64,000 bases of DNA, taken from contig CACOGC010000001.1 of assembly GCA_902626645.1 (NCBI GenBank), positions 120,001 through 184,000 on the forward strand, read 5' to 3'. Shown here one piece after another: positions 19,061 to 28,006 of the stretch. How positions within the stretch are numbered: position 1 is the stretch's first letter; every line of letters begins with the position of its first letter. The stretch comes from an uncultured Pelagibacteraceae bacterium (lineage in GTDB: Bacteria > Pseudomonadota > Alphaproteobacteria > Pelagibacterales > Pelagibacteraceae). The notes beneath the pieces are model-generated. The model saw only the letters and a list, made by a program, of their open reading frames with translations. It was not told where the DNA came from and made no database searches. A program made the position numbers and the translations under genes.

Positions 19061-19891
19061 TTATTTTTCTCTTATTTTGTCTGCCTCAAAAACACCTAAG
19101 ACGTGAAAATCTTGGCAATGTAATCCTAATTCCTCTAAGGATTTTTGAACTTTCATATCCTCAATATGACCATCAAGATCACATAAAAAAAAGAAAGAGT
19201 CGAATGTATTTTTTTCTGGATAACTTTGTAGTTTTGTTAAATTGACTCCATTGATTGCGAAACCACCTAAAGATTGATATAAAGCTGCAGGTTTACTTTT
19301 AAGCTTAAATAAAAAAGATGTAATATATTTTTTATTTCCAAATTCTGGTTGAGATATATTTTTTCCCATAATTAAGAATCTTGTTAGATTGCCTTTTTCA
19401 TTTTCAATATTTTTTTTAATTATTTCTAAATTATATGTTTTAGCACTCAAAGATGAGGCTATCGCAGCTTTTGTCTTGTCTTTTGTTTTTGAAACCATTT
19501 CTGCAGAGCCAGCTGTATCAGCTCTCACATGCTCGACTAAGCTATTTGATTTAATAAATTTAGAACATTGAGAAAGTGCTTGTCCATGAGAATAAACATC
19601 CCTAATGTCTGAAATTTTCGTACCTGGTAAACCTAATAAGTTATGCTCTATTTTCTGAAAATATTCAGAATAAATATTCAGTCTATATTTAAAGATTAAA
19701 TACTCAATGCCTATATTTCCTGTAATTCTATTAGACTCTGGAATAATAATTTTTGAATTATCGTCTTTTGAAGCTTTTAAAAAACATTCATCAAAAGTTT
19801 TACATGGAATAATTTCTGCGCCTTTGAAAATTGATAATGCTGCAAGATGTGAATAGGCTCCAAATGTACCCTGAAAATAAATTTTACTCAT
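19061..19891 (-). CDS. pheA: Prephenate dehydratase
   Basis: PheA converts prephenate to phenylpyruvate for phenylalanine synthesis. The 276-residue protein has the family start YFQGTFGAYSHLAA, the catalytic-region segment KTKAAIASSLSAKTYNLEI after RADTAGSAEMV, and NLTRFLIMG. A C-terminal ACT domain (SKPAALYQSLGGFAINGVNLTKLQS) binds Phe in relatives. There is no chorismate mutase domain. The start overlaps the kdsB stop by one base (TAATG), so the two are translated together. Confidence 0.96.
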   Translation of the reverse strand: MSKIYFQGTFGAYSHLAALSIFKGAEIIPCKTFDECFLKASKDDNSKIIIPESNRITGNIGIEYLIFKYRLNIYSEYFQKIEHNLLGLPGTKISDIRDVYSHGQALSQCSKFIKSNSLVEHVRADTAGSAEMVSKTKDKTKAAIASSLSAKTYNLEIIKKNIENEKGNLTRFLIMGKNISQPEFGNKKYITSFLFKLKSKPAALYQSLGGFAINGVNLTKLQSYPEKNTFDSFFFLCDLDGHIEDMKVQKSLEELGLHCQDFHVLGVFEADKIREK

Positions 19892-20625
19892 TAAGATTTG
19901 TTTTTCATTATTTTTTTGACTGCTTCTAAATCTTCTTTAGTATCTACACCTATAGGGGCAAACTTCGCAAAAGCAACATTAATTTTTATACTATTATCTA
20001 ACGCCCTAAGTTGCTCAAGTTTATTTTTGATCTCACTATTAGATTGATTTAAAGAAACGAATTTCTCAAGAGTATCTTTATTATATGAATATATTCCTAG
20101 ATGACGATAAATGTTTTCTTTTTCTTCAGTAATATTTCTCATAAAATTTAATGCCTCCGGAAAATTTGTTTGATTTAAATTTTCTTTAGTCAAAACCTTA
20201 ACTACATTTGGATTTTTTAATAAAGCTTTGTCCTGAATTTTAGAAGCTAAAGTTCCTAATTTCGATGAACTTTCAATCATCTTTATATTCAAGTTTCTAA
20301 TATCATCCACATTCATTAAAGGTTCATCACCTTGAAGATTCATTACTAGATCAATATCTGTAGAATTGATTTTTTGAAACACCTCATAAATCCTATCTGT
20401 TCCTGTTTTATGCTCATTTTTTGTTAAAATTGCCTGTCCACCATTTTGTTTAACATCATCAACTATCTCTTGGTCTTCTGCTGCAACTATTACCTCTCCA
20501 ATATTTGCTTCCTCTGCTTTTTTAAATACATGCGAAATGATAGACAATCCATTAATTTTCATTAATGGTTTACCTGGTAATCTTTGAGCGGACAGTCTAG
20601 AGGGAATTATTACCAAAGTTTTCAT
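19891..20625 (-). CDS. kdsB: 3-deoxy-manno-octulosonate cytidylyltransferase
   Basis: KdsB activates Kdo with CTP for lipopolysaccharide core synthesis. The 244-residue protein has the nucleotidyltransferase start IIPSRLSAQRLPGKPL, VIVAAEDQEIVD, TGTDRIYE and LVMNLQGDEPLMN. These motifs define the family. It pairs with kdsD in the plus-strand string at 25650. It is first in a two-gene unit with pheA and divergent from the cytochrome c gene. Confidence 0.97.
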   Translation of the reverse strand: MKTLVIIPSRLSAQRLPGKPLMKINGLSIISHVFKKAEEANIGEVIVAAEDQEIVDDVKQNGGQAILTKNEHKTGTDRIYEVFQKINSTDIDLVMNLQGDEPLMNVDDIRNLNIKMIESSSKLGTLASKIQDKALLKNPNVVKVLTKENLNQTNFPEALNFMRNITEEKENIYRHLGIYSYNKDTLEKFVSLNQSNSEIKNKLEQLRALDNSIKINVAFAKFAPIGVDTKEDLEAVKKIMKNKS

Positions 20626-20732
20626 TATTTTTTTTAATTATGAGCACAATATAAACAGAGGCAAAATTGTACATCAAAATATGTGAGCAATTTTAAATTT
20701 ATAGTGTTATATGTTCTAAGTATTTAAATTAA

Positions 20733-21275
20733 ATGGATTCATTTGAACTAAACAAGATAATCGCAGCTGTTTTATTGGTTGCTCTAATCATTATTGGTAT
20801 TGGGAAACTTTCCGATGCTATTTTTTATGTAGAAAAACCGAAAACTCCTGGATATATCGTAGAGGTAGAACAGGCTGCAACTACTGATGCAGAAACTAAA
20901 TCAGACGCTGTTGTGGAAAAAATTGATATTGCAGCCTTATTAGCAATGGGAGACCTTGCTCATGGAGAAAAAGTTTTTAAAAAATGTGCTGCATGCCACT
21001 CGATTGTTAAAGGAGGTAAAAATAACATTGGACCAGCACTTTATAATGTAGTTAACAGACAAGTTGGCTTAGTTGACAATTATAAATATTCAAAGGCTCT
21101 TGCTGCATATGGGAAGAATTGGACTTTTGAAGAATTAAATGGTTACTTAATCAAACCAGCCAAATGGATTAAAGGAACTAAAATGGCATTTGCGGGATTA
21201 AGAAAAGAAAAAGATAGAGCGTCGGTAATTTTATATCTAAATAAAAACTCAGATAACCCACTGCCGCTACCTTAA
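20733..21275 (+). CDS. Membrane-anchored c-type cytochrome (CycM/c552-like)
   Basis: The 180-residue protein has one N-terminal membrane helix (about residues 9-28) that probably stays as an anchor, an Ala/Thr-rich linker, and a class I cytochrome c domain. Seen: heme motif CAACH at about residues 88-92, GPALYNVVNRQVG, and TKMAFAG with the likely Met axial ligand. The layout matches CycM-type cytochromes that carry electrons between the bc1 complex and cytochrome oxidase. The stop overlaps convergent argF by nine bases. Confidence 0.93.
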   Translation: MDSFELNKIIAAVLLVALIIIGIGKLSDAIFYVEKPKTPGYIVEVEQAATTDAETKSDAVVEKIDIAALLAMGDLAHGEKVFKKCAACHSIVKGGKNNIGPALYNVVNRQVGLVDNYKYSKALAAYGKNWTFEELNGYLIKPAKWIKGTKMAFAGLRKEKDRASVILYLNKNSDNPLPLP

Positions 21276-22196
21276 TTTTCCTAGACTATAAAGAAGTATA
21301 GATTTTTGTACGTGGACTCTGTTAAGAGCCTGCTGCCAAACTTTTGATCTATTACTTAAAAAAATTTTTTCATCTACTTCATCACCTCTTGGTAAACAAT
21401 GGAGAAAAATGCAATCTTTTTTTGCAAAATTCATAAGTTTAGCATTTATTTTGAAAGATTTAAAATATTTCAATTTTTTTATCTTATCAACTTTATCATT
21501 CATTGAGATTACTTTATCTGAAAAAATTACATCAGCATTCTCAACTGCTTTTTTCGGGTTATGATAAATTGAAATTTTATTTTTATTTTTTTTGAGATGA
21601 AGCATCGTATCTTTTTTGGGATGATAATTTCTTGGACACCCAATGTTTAACTTAAAGTTGAACTTAATTGAGGCAGCAATTAACGAATTCAAAACATTGT
21701 TTGAATCTCCAATCCATGTAATATTTAATTTAGAGATTGGTTTTTTTTTAATTTCCTCGATTGTAAAAACATCTGATAAGATTTGTGTTGGATGTGAAGA
21801 TGGACTAAGTCCATTAATAATTGGAATTGATAAATATTTTTTAAATTCCTCTAGCTTTCTATCCTTATCTGTTCTGAGCATAAAAATATCACCAAAATTA
21901 GATAATATTTTAGCTGTGTCTTCAATGCTTTCTCCACCTTTGGACAGATGTAATTCATCTGGTCTAAGTGTCAAAGCACCTCCACCAAGTTGTCTGCATG
22001 CAATATAAAAACTTAATCGAGTTCTTAAACTAGATTTTTCAAACATCTGTATTAATAATTTACCTTTTAAAGGTGCACCTTTATCAACATCAAGATTATT
22101 TAGATTCCTCCTTGCATTCTTTCTTTTTTTTGCATCAAATAATATTTTTCTAAGATCCTTTATTGAAATATCTTTTAAATTAATAAAATGTTTCAT
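21267..22196 (-). CDS. argF: Ornithine carbamoyltransferase
   Basis: ArgF makes citrulline from ornithine and carbamoyl phosphate. Seen: the carbamoyl-phosphate motif SSLRTRLSF (family STRTR) near residue 55, GGGALTL, LSPSSHPTQIL (family HPxQ) and FLHCLPRGDEV (HCLP) near the end. The 309-residue length is normal. It follows argD by four bases, forming an arginine unit. Confidence 0.97.
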   Translation of the reverse strand: MKHFINLKDISIKDLRKILFDAKKRKNARRNLNNLDVDKGAPLKGKLLIQMFEKSSLRTRLSFYIACRQLGGGALTLRPDELHLSKGGESIEDTAKILSNFGDIFMLRTDKDRKLEEFKKYLSIPIINGLSPSSHPTQILSDVFTIEEIKKKPISKLNITWIGDSNNVLNSLIAASIKFNFKLNIGCPRNYHPKKDTMLHLKKNKNKISIYHNPKKAVENADVIFSDKVISMNDKVDKIKKLKYFKSFKINAKLMNFAKKDCIFLHCLPRGDEVDEKIFLSNRSKVWQQALNRVHVQKSILLYSLGKLR

Positions 22197-22200
22197 TCAC

Positions 22201-23364
22201 TTAATATTCTGAGCAAACTTTATTCAATATTTTTAAGGCTTGATCTATTTCTCTTTTTTTAACATTAAGGGGAGGTAAAATTCTAACAACATTTTCTGCT
22301 GCTCTAATCGTTAAAAGTTTATTATTTGTAAGTTTGTTTATGAAATTACCTAAATCCACATTTACCTTTATACCTATCAGTAGTCCAATGCCTCTTATTT
22401 CTTTTATCACCTTCGGGTAATCTTTTTTTAAATCATTAAGTTTTTTTAAAAAATAATTTGAATTTTTTCTTACATTTTTCAAAAAACCCTTTTTAAAAAC
22501 TTCATCCATAACAACATTTCCAATTGCCATTGCTAAAGGGTTTCCACCATATGTACTACCGTGGGTTCCTGGTACCATGCATCTTGATACTTTTTTTGTC
22601 ATTAAAACAGCTCCTATAGGAAAGCCTCCTCCTATGCCTTTAGCAATAGGCACTATGTCTGGTTTTACATTTGCATATTCATAAGCAAAAAATTTTCCAG
22701 ATCTACCTATTCCGCATTGAACTTCATCAAGAATTAAAAGAATATCTCTTTTTTTGCAGATTTTCTTAACCTCTTTCAAAAATTTTTTTGTGTGAACTTT
22801 AATGCCGGACTCGCCCATTGCGGTTTCGAAAAAAATTGCTGCGGTTTTTTTGGTTAATTTCTTTTTAAGAGACTTTATGTCAGAATATTTAAAATGGTCA
22901 AAACCATTTACTTTTGGTCCAAAACCTTCGGTCATTTTTTTTGATCCACTGGCAAAAATATTAGCTAAAGTTCTTCCATGAAATGAATTTTTTATACACA
23001 AAATTCTATTTTTTTCAGGCTTACCTAAAGAATAAAAATACCTTCTTGCAACCTTTATTGCAGTTTCGTTAGCCTCTGCTCCTGAGTTAACAAAAATAAC
23101 TTTTTCAGCAAAAGTTCTTTTGGCTAGTTTTTTTGCTAAGATTTCTCCCTCAGGAATCTGAAATGAATTGGAAACATGCCAAACTTTTTTGGCTTGTGAA
23201 TTTAATGCTTTAATTAGTCTTGGATTTGAATGACCTAGGGTATTTACAGCAATACCACTTAAAAAATCTAAATATTTTTTACCATCGGTGGAAAATAAAT
23301 ATGATCCCTTTCCTTTCAAGAATGATATATTTCTTCTTTTATAGTTGTCTGCTAAATAACTCAT
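22201..23364 (-). CDS. argD: Acetylornithine aminotransferase
   Basis: ArgD is a class III PLP-dependent aminotransferase converting N-acetylglutamate semialdehyde to N-acetylornithine; many also serve as succinyl-DAP aminotransferase. Seen: SGIAVNTLGHSNP, FVNSGAEANETAIK, LILDEVQCGIGRSGKFFAYE and the PLP lysine in PIAKGIGGGFPIGA. Length 387 is normal. With dapD and dapE in this window, a dual role in lysine synthesis is plausible but inferred. Confidence 0.96.
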   Translation of the reverse strand: MSYLADNYKRRNISFLKGKGSYLFSTDGKKYLDFLSGIAVNTLGHSNPRLIKALNSQAKKVWHVSNSFQIPEGEILAKKLAKRTFAEKVIFVNSGAEANETAIKVARRYFYSLGKPEKNRILCIKNSFHGRTLANIFASGSKKMTEGFGPKVNGFDHFKYSDIKSLKKKLTKKTAAIFFETAMGESGIKVHTKKFLKEVKKICKKRDILLILDEVQCGIGRSGKFFAYEYANVKPDIVPIAKGIGGGFPIGAVLMTKKVSRCMVPGTHGSTYGGNPLAMAIGNVVMDEVFKKGFLKNVRKNSNYFLKKLNDLKKDYPKVIKEIRGIGLLIGIKVNVDLGNFINKLTNNKLLTIRAAENVVRILPPLNVKKREIDQALKILNKVCSEY

Positions 23365-23552
23365 AAATAAATTATAAATTTAATGTCTTAATAATTCTCT
23401 TATTAATAAAGTAAATAGATTCAAGTAGCGATTGTAAGATTTGTAGTGTCTTTTTTTTCAATTGTTAATAAGTTTAAATATTTGCTTGTGGGGCACTTTT
23501 TATTAGCATTATATTGTATTAATATTAATTAAATATACTATATATTGTAATT

Positions 23553-24047
23553 ATGAGTTGGACTGATGAAAAAGTTGCTAAACTGAAAGAATTATGGGGT
23601 AAAGGTAATACTGCAAGTCAAATTGCAGAGATAATAGGTGGTATTAGTCGAAATGCTGTTATTGGTAAAGCTCACAGACTTAATCTCTCCGCAAAAATAA
23701 AAACTAGATCTGCAACCTCTAATGAAAAATTTGAAAACTCAATTGATCATAAAAATGTAAAGTTAAAAAAAGGACGAAGAAGTAAATTTAAATCCTTAAT
23801 AATTGAAAAAGATTTTGAGCCAGAAAACCCTAAAACACTTGAAGAATTAGACGAAAACTCTTGTAAATGGCCAATTGGTCATCCCGATGAAAAAGATTTT
23901 TATTTTTGTGGAAGAACATCATTAAAAGATTTTTCTTATTGTAAGCTCCACTTGTTATATGCTTATCAACCAAAAGGTAAAAAGGATGATGTAACAGAAA
24001 AAGATGAAGTGCCTGAGTTTATAGAAAAAAAAATCAAATCAGCTTAA
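23553..24047 (+). CDS. gcrA: GcrA family cell-cycle regulator
   Basis: GcrA is an alphaproteobacterial transcription factor acting with sigma-70 at CcrM-methylated GANTC promoters to time cell-cycle genes. The 164-residue protein has the diagnostic N-terminus MSWTDEKVAKLKELWGKG, SQIAEIIGGISRNAVIGKAHRL, a basic linker, and the C-terminal Cys/His segment CKWPIGHP...FYFCGRTS...YCKLH that docks to RNA polymerase. The 188-base upstream gap is AT-rich and holds nothing I can name. Confidence 0.95.
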   Translation: MSWTDEKVAKLKELWGKGNTASQIAEIIGGISRNAVIGKAHRLNLSAKIKTRSATSNEKFENSIDHKNVKLKKGRRSKFKSLIIEKDFEPENPKTLEELDENSCKWPIGHPDEKDFYFCGRTSLKDFSYCKLHLLYAYQPKGKKDDVTEKDEVPEFIEKKIKSA

Positions 24048-24062
24048 AATTCTTCAATAACT

Positions 24063-25019
24063 TCACTTAGAGACATTTTTTTTTGAGAATTGTCCTCCCT
24101 CCCTCCACATATAACAATATTTTTCTACTTCTTTTTCAAATAAACATTTTGCAGGAAAACCAATATCTGAGTTAGTTTTATACTTACCTGATACAACATT
24201 GTTATATTTTAAAAGCCTTAGTTGATCCTCTGTGATAAGTGGCTTTGGAAATAATTGGAAAAATTTTGCGGATAATTTTCCAAAGAATAAGGGAACTGGT
24301 AATAAAATTCTTCTTTTATCTATTAAATTCAATAATTTTTCAATTATTTCTTTAAGTGTTAATGTTTCATTACCTACACACTCGATTATATGGGAATTGA
24401 TGTTCTTAGAGATTATATTGTAAATGATATCAACTAAATCAGAAGAATGAATAGGCATAAACTTTGTTTGTCCATTGTAATAAAGTGGAAATACTGGAAG
24501 CCGATTTAAAAGTGTCATAAAATTAGTTGTAAAATTATCATCAGTAGAATAGACTACAGATGGTCTTAAAATTGTTGTTAATGGAAAATTCTTGAGCAAT
24601 TCTTTTTCACCTTCTAATTTACTTTTGGCATAATCCGAGTCAATTGCCTCATTAATACCCAATGCCGATAAATGAATTAAATGTCTCAAATTATTTTGCT
24701 TACTAAGTTTCGCTAATAGTGAAGGGAATATAGTATGAATATTTTTAAATGAGCTTGTTTTTTTTTCGTATAAAATACCCACTAAATTAATACAGATATC
24801 TACTCTTTCAAAAAGACTTTTAATTTTGGCTTCATTAAAAATATTTGACTCTACAATATCAATGTAACCAGCGTTACCCTGAGTTTTAATTATATGACCT
24901 TTTTGATGAATGTTCCTAGTAACTACCGTAACTTTGTAGTCATTTTTTGTTAACTTTCGTATTAGATGGCGTCCAATTTGACCACTTCCACCAAAAATTA
25001 GACAATTTTTTCCTTTCAT
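24063..25019 (-). CDS. NDUFA9-like atypical short-chain dehydrogenase (NAD-binding epimerase family)
   Basis: The 318-residue protein has an NAD(P)-binding start CLIFGGSGQIGRHLIRKL and VTVVTRN, followed by the SDR segment INLVGILYEKK...FKNIHTIFPSLLA. SALGINEAIDSDYAKSKLEGE includes the YxxxK pair, and TILRPSVVYS matches the complex I NDUFA9-like subfamily. In alphaproteobacteria such proteins are linked to respiratory or ubiquinone functions, but the substrate is unknown. It is convergent with gcrA (15-base gap), divergent from rnd. Confidence 0.85.
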   Translation of the reverse strand: MKGKNCLIFGGSGQIGRHLIRKLTKNDYKVTVVTRNIHQKGHIIKTQGNAGYIDIVESNIFNEAKIKSLFERVDICINLVGILYEKKTSSFKNIHTIFPSLLAKLSKQNNLRHLIHLSALGINEAIDSDYAKSKLEGEKELLKNFPLTTILRPSVVYSTDDNFTTNFMTLLNRLPVFPLYYNGQTKFMPIHSSDLVDIIYNIISKNINSHIIECVGNETLTLKEIIEKLLNLIDKRRILLPVPLFFGKLSAKFFQLFPKPLITEDQLRLLKYNNVVSGKYKTNSDIGFPAKCLFEKEVEKYCYMWREGGQFSKKNVSK

Positions 25020-25037
25020 ATATATAAGACTTTAAAA

Positions 25038-25649
25038 ATGAATATTGATATCAAACTTCACAAAAATGATTTACCAGATGATTTAGACTTAGGCAATGTA
25101 ATAGCAGTTGATGGGGAGTTCATGGGTCTAAATGTCAGACGAGACCCTTTATGTTTAGTACAAATTTCATCAGGTAATTCTGATGCACATATAATTCAAC
25201 TTGATAGATCAAGTTATAAAGCTCCCAATTTAGTAAAAATATTAGGAGATCAAAAAATAACAAAAATCTTCCATTATGGAAGAGCTGACATGGCTCATAT
25301 TAAGTATTATTTAAAAACAGATACAAATAATATTCTTGATACAAAAATTGCAAGCCGTTTAGCAAGAAGTTATGCAGATAATCATTCTCTTAAAACGTTA
25401 ATTAAAGAATTTGTAAATGTAGATATAAGTAAACAGTTTCAAAATTCAGATTTTGGAGGTGATTTAACACCTGCTCAAATGAAATATTGTGCTAATGATG
25501 TAATTTATCTTCATAAAATCCATTTTGAATTAAATAAAATTTTAGAAAGAGAAAAAAGAATTGATTTATATAAAGATTGTCTTAAATTTTTAAGAACTAG
25601 AGTAGAACTAGATTTGGCATTATTTAAGGATGATATATGGTCCCATTAA
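25038..25649 (+). CDS. rnd: Short ribonuclease D (DEDDy 3'-5' exoribonuclease)
   Basis: The 203-residue protein has only the exonuclease domain, lacking the HRDC domains of enterobacterial RNase D, as is usual in alphaproteobacteria. Catalytic residues: AVDGEFMG (D..E), FHYGRADMAH (D), and YCANDVIYL (Y...D). The role is tRNA or small-RNA 3' trimming. It is the first gene of the plus-strand string and abuts kdsD with no gap, as in other alphaproteobacterial rnd-kdsD-lpt loci. Confidence 0.93.
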   Translation: MNIDIKLHKNDLPDDLDLGNVIAVDGEFMGLNVRRDPLCLVQISSGNSDAHIIQLDRSSYKAPNLVKILGDQKITKIFHYGRADMAHIKYYLKTDTNNILDTKIASRLARSYADNHSLKTLIKEFVNVDISKQFQNSDFGGDLTPAQMKYCANDVIYLHKIHFELNKILEREKRIDLYKDCLKFLRTRVELDLALFKDDIWSH

Positions 25650-26618
25650 ATGAAAAAAAAGAAATTTATTAAAGTTGCAAAAGAAGTAGTTGATCTAGAA
25701 ATCAAAGCATTAAAAAAATTAAAAAGTAGTATTAATGAATCATTTAACTTGGCTGTTAATCAAATTCTAAAATGTCAATCTAAAGTAATTTTATGTGGTG
25801 TTGGAAAAAGTGGCTTAATTGCAAATAAAATCTCTTCAACGTTTTCATCAGTTGGTACCCCAGCATTTTATCTATCAGCAAATGACTCGTCTCATGGCGA
25901 CTTAGGAAGTATTTCAAGGAAAGATATTTTAATTTTAATAAGTAACTCAGGAGAAACTAATGAGTTAAAAAATATTATCCAATTCGCAAATAGAAATAAA
26001 ATTTTACTTATTGGAATAGTTTCACAAAAAAATTCACTTCTTTATAGATCGGCTGATATTAAATTGTTTATACCTAAAGCAACAGAGGCTGGGGGTATTA
26101 TACCAACTTCAAGCACAACCTCTCAGTTAGCATTAGGTGATGCTTTGGCTATAGCAACAATGAAACAAAGAAATTTTAACAATAAAGATTTTAAAAAAAT
26201 TCATCCCGCAGGTAGTTTGGGTGCACAATTAAAAACTGTTGAAGATATAATGTTAAAGGATAGTTCAATTCCTTTTGTAAATGAGAATTTAAAAATGAGA
26301 GAAGCATTAAAAATTTTAAGCTCAAAAAAGCTGGGTTTTTTATTGGTAAGAGACAAAAGAAAATTTACTAAAGGTATAATCACTGATGGAGAATTTAGAA
26401 GATTTAGTCAAAAAAATCAAAGTTTTCATAATACTACAGTAAAAGAAATCATGACAAAAAATCCAATAGGAATCGACAAGAATGAGTTAGCAGCCAAGGC
26501 ATTATCTTTGATGAATAATAAAAAGATTACTTCCTTATGTGTTTACGAAAAAAAAAACAAATTAAAAACTATTGGAGTACTTCATATTCACAATATTTTA
26601 CAATCTAATATTTCTTAA
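25650..26618 (+). CDS. kdsD: D-arabinose-5-phosphate isomerase
   Basis: KdsD makes arabinose 5-phosphate, the precursor of Kdo. The 322-residue protein has a SIS sugar isomerase domain (CGVGKSGLIANKISSTFSSVG, LILISNSGET, GGIIPTSSTTSQLALGDALA) and two C-terminal CBS repeats (VEDIMLKDSSIPFV and VKEIMTKNPIGI). This is the KpsF/GutQ layout. It starts directly after rnd and shares a TAATG junction with lptC, placing it in an LPS gene set with kdsB elsewhere. Confidence 0.96.
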   Translation: MKKKKFIKVAKEVVDLEIKALKKLKSSINESFNLAVNQILKCQSKVILCGVGKSGLIANKISSTFSSVGTPAFYLSANDSSHGDLGSISRKDILILISNSGETNELKNIIQFANRNKILLIGIVSQKNSLLYRSADIKLFIPKATEAGGIIPTSSTTSQLALGDALAIATMKQRNFNNKDFKKIHPAGSLGAQLKTVEDIMLKDSSIPFVNENLKMREALKILSSKKLGFLLVRDKRKFTKGIITDGEFRRFSQKNQSFHNTTVKEIMTKNPIGIDKNELAAKALSLMNNKKITSLCVYEKKNKLKTIGVLHIHNILQSNIS

Positions 26619-27220
26619 TGAAAAAAAAAATTGTTTTAGTGACATCATTTTTAACTTTATTAATTATATTTTTTATTTTTCTCTATTTAAAAACAAATAA
26701 AGATAATAATTTTATTGAAAAAAGAGAAAAAAAAGAATTAATTGAAAAAGAAAATATTGAGATAGCTCAAGAAGAAATCGAAGATTCAAATATTATAGAG
26801 GATGTTACTTATTCCGCTAAAGATGCTAAAGGAAATGAGTATTTTTTAAAAGCTGGGCAAGGAACAATAGACCAAAATGAAAGTAATTTTATTTTTTTAA
26901 AATCTGTAAAGGCAACAATAGACTTAAAAAATTATAAATTAATTGAAATATCATCAGACTTTGGAAAATATAATGTTAATAATTATGATACTATTTTCTC
27001 CAAAAATGTAATAATTACTTACTTGGATAATGAAATTACAGGCAATTATCTTGATTTTTCATTAGATAAAAATTTAATGATTGTTTCTAGAGATGTAATT
27101 ATGAAAAGTAGTAAAAGAGCTCTTCAAGCTGACGTGATTGAAGTAAATTTAGACACAAGAGATATAAGAATATTTATGTACGAAGAAAATAAAAAAGTTA
27201 ATATAAAATCATTGAATTAA
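26618..27220 (+). CDS. lptC: LPS export protein LptC-like
   Basis: The 200-residue protein has a single N-terminal membrane helix (about residues 5-24), an acidic/basic linker, and a beta-rich segment (DVTYSAKDAKGNEYFLKAG.. and NYKLIEISSDFGKYNVNNYDTIFSKNV) typical of the LptC/OstA jelly-roll. LptC bridges the inner-membrane transporter to periplasmic LptA. The family is weakly conserved, so the call rests on topology plus location between kdsD and lptB. No separate LptA gene follows, which is unusual. Confidence 0.8.
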   Translation: MKKKIVLVTSFLTLLIIFFIFLYLKTNKDNNFIEKREKKELIEKENIEIAQEEIEDSNIIEDVTYSAKDAKGNEYFLKAGQGTIDQNESNFIFLKSVKATIDLKNYKLIEISSDFGKYNVNNYDTIFSKNVIITYLDNEITGNYLDFSLDKNLMIVSRDVIMKSSKRALQADVIEVNLDTRDIRIFMYEENKKVNIKSLN

Positions 27221-27223
27221 AAA

Positions 27224-28000
27224 ATGGGTTTAATTAAAAAATTTAGAATCAAATCTTTTAAAAAAGTCAAATCGATCATTGAATTTGAAAATGTTACCTT
27301 AGCTTATGGTAATAGGATAATCTTAGACAATATAAGTTTCAAAATCAATGAGGGTCAAATTTTTGGTATGCTTGGTCCAAATGGCGTTGGGAAATCTACA
27401 ATTTTTAATTTGATAACAGGATTAATAAGCCCAAAACATGGAAGAATAAAGATTAATGGTGAAGACGTTTCACAATACCCAATTTATATGAGAACTAAAA
27501 AATTCAAAGTTGGATATGTCCCTCAATATGGTGGATTTTTTAATGATTTAACTCTTCTTGACAATTTAAAAGCTATTAGTGAAATTGTGATAGAAGATAA
27601 AAATATAAGACAAGAACGAATAGATTATTTGCTCTCAAAGTTTGAGCTTGAAAATATCAAAAATGTTAGAGCAAAATTTTTATCAGGGGGGCAGAAAAAA
27701 AAATTAGTCATTTCTCTATCCCTTTTAAGTAACCCAAAAGTACTTTTATTAGATGAATGTTTTGCGGCCTTAGATGTCTTAACAATAAAAATGTTGCAAG
27801 AAATTATAGTAAATTTACAACAAGAAAATCAGATCTCTATTTGTATCTGTGATCATCAGGCTAGAGATTTATTGGCATGTGTTGATGTTGCAATGATTTT
27901 AAGCAATTGTAAAATAATTGCACAAGATACTCCGTCAAATCTTGTTAAAGATATCAATGCTCAAAATGCTTATTTTGGTAATAGTTTTAAATTTAATTAA
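27224..28000 (+). CDS. lptB: LPS export ABC transporter ATP-binding protein
   Basis: LptB powers lipopolysaccharide extraction by LptFG. The 258-residue ATPase has Walker A GPNGVGKST near residue 54, Q-loop VGYVPQYGG, signature LSGGQKKKL, Walker B VLLLDECFAALD and H-loop CDHQARD. An N-terminal extension of about 18 basic residues precedes the usual start, so a later start is possible but no good Met is seen. Next to lptC, which supports LptB rather than another ABC ATPase. Confidence 0.92.
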   Translation: MGLIKKFRIKSFKKVKSIIEFENVTLAYGNRIILDNISFKINEGQIFGMLGPNGVGKSTIFNLITGLISPKHGRIKINGEDVSQYPIYMRTKKFKVGYVPQYGGFFNDLTLLDNLKAISEIVIEDKNIRQERIDYLLSKFELENIKNVRAKFLSGGQKKKLVISLSLLSNPKVLLLDECFAALDVLTIKMLQEIIVNLQQENQISICICDHQARDLLACVDVAMILSNCKIIAQDTPSNLVKDINAQNAYFGNSFKFN

Positions 28001-28006
28001 TACTTA

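Noticed and set aside
23365-23552. Possible small RNA or riboswitch in the gcrA upstream gap
   Set aside because: AT-rich sequence with no convincing stem, known aptamer core or strong promoter.
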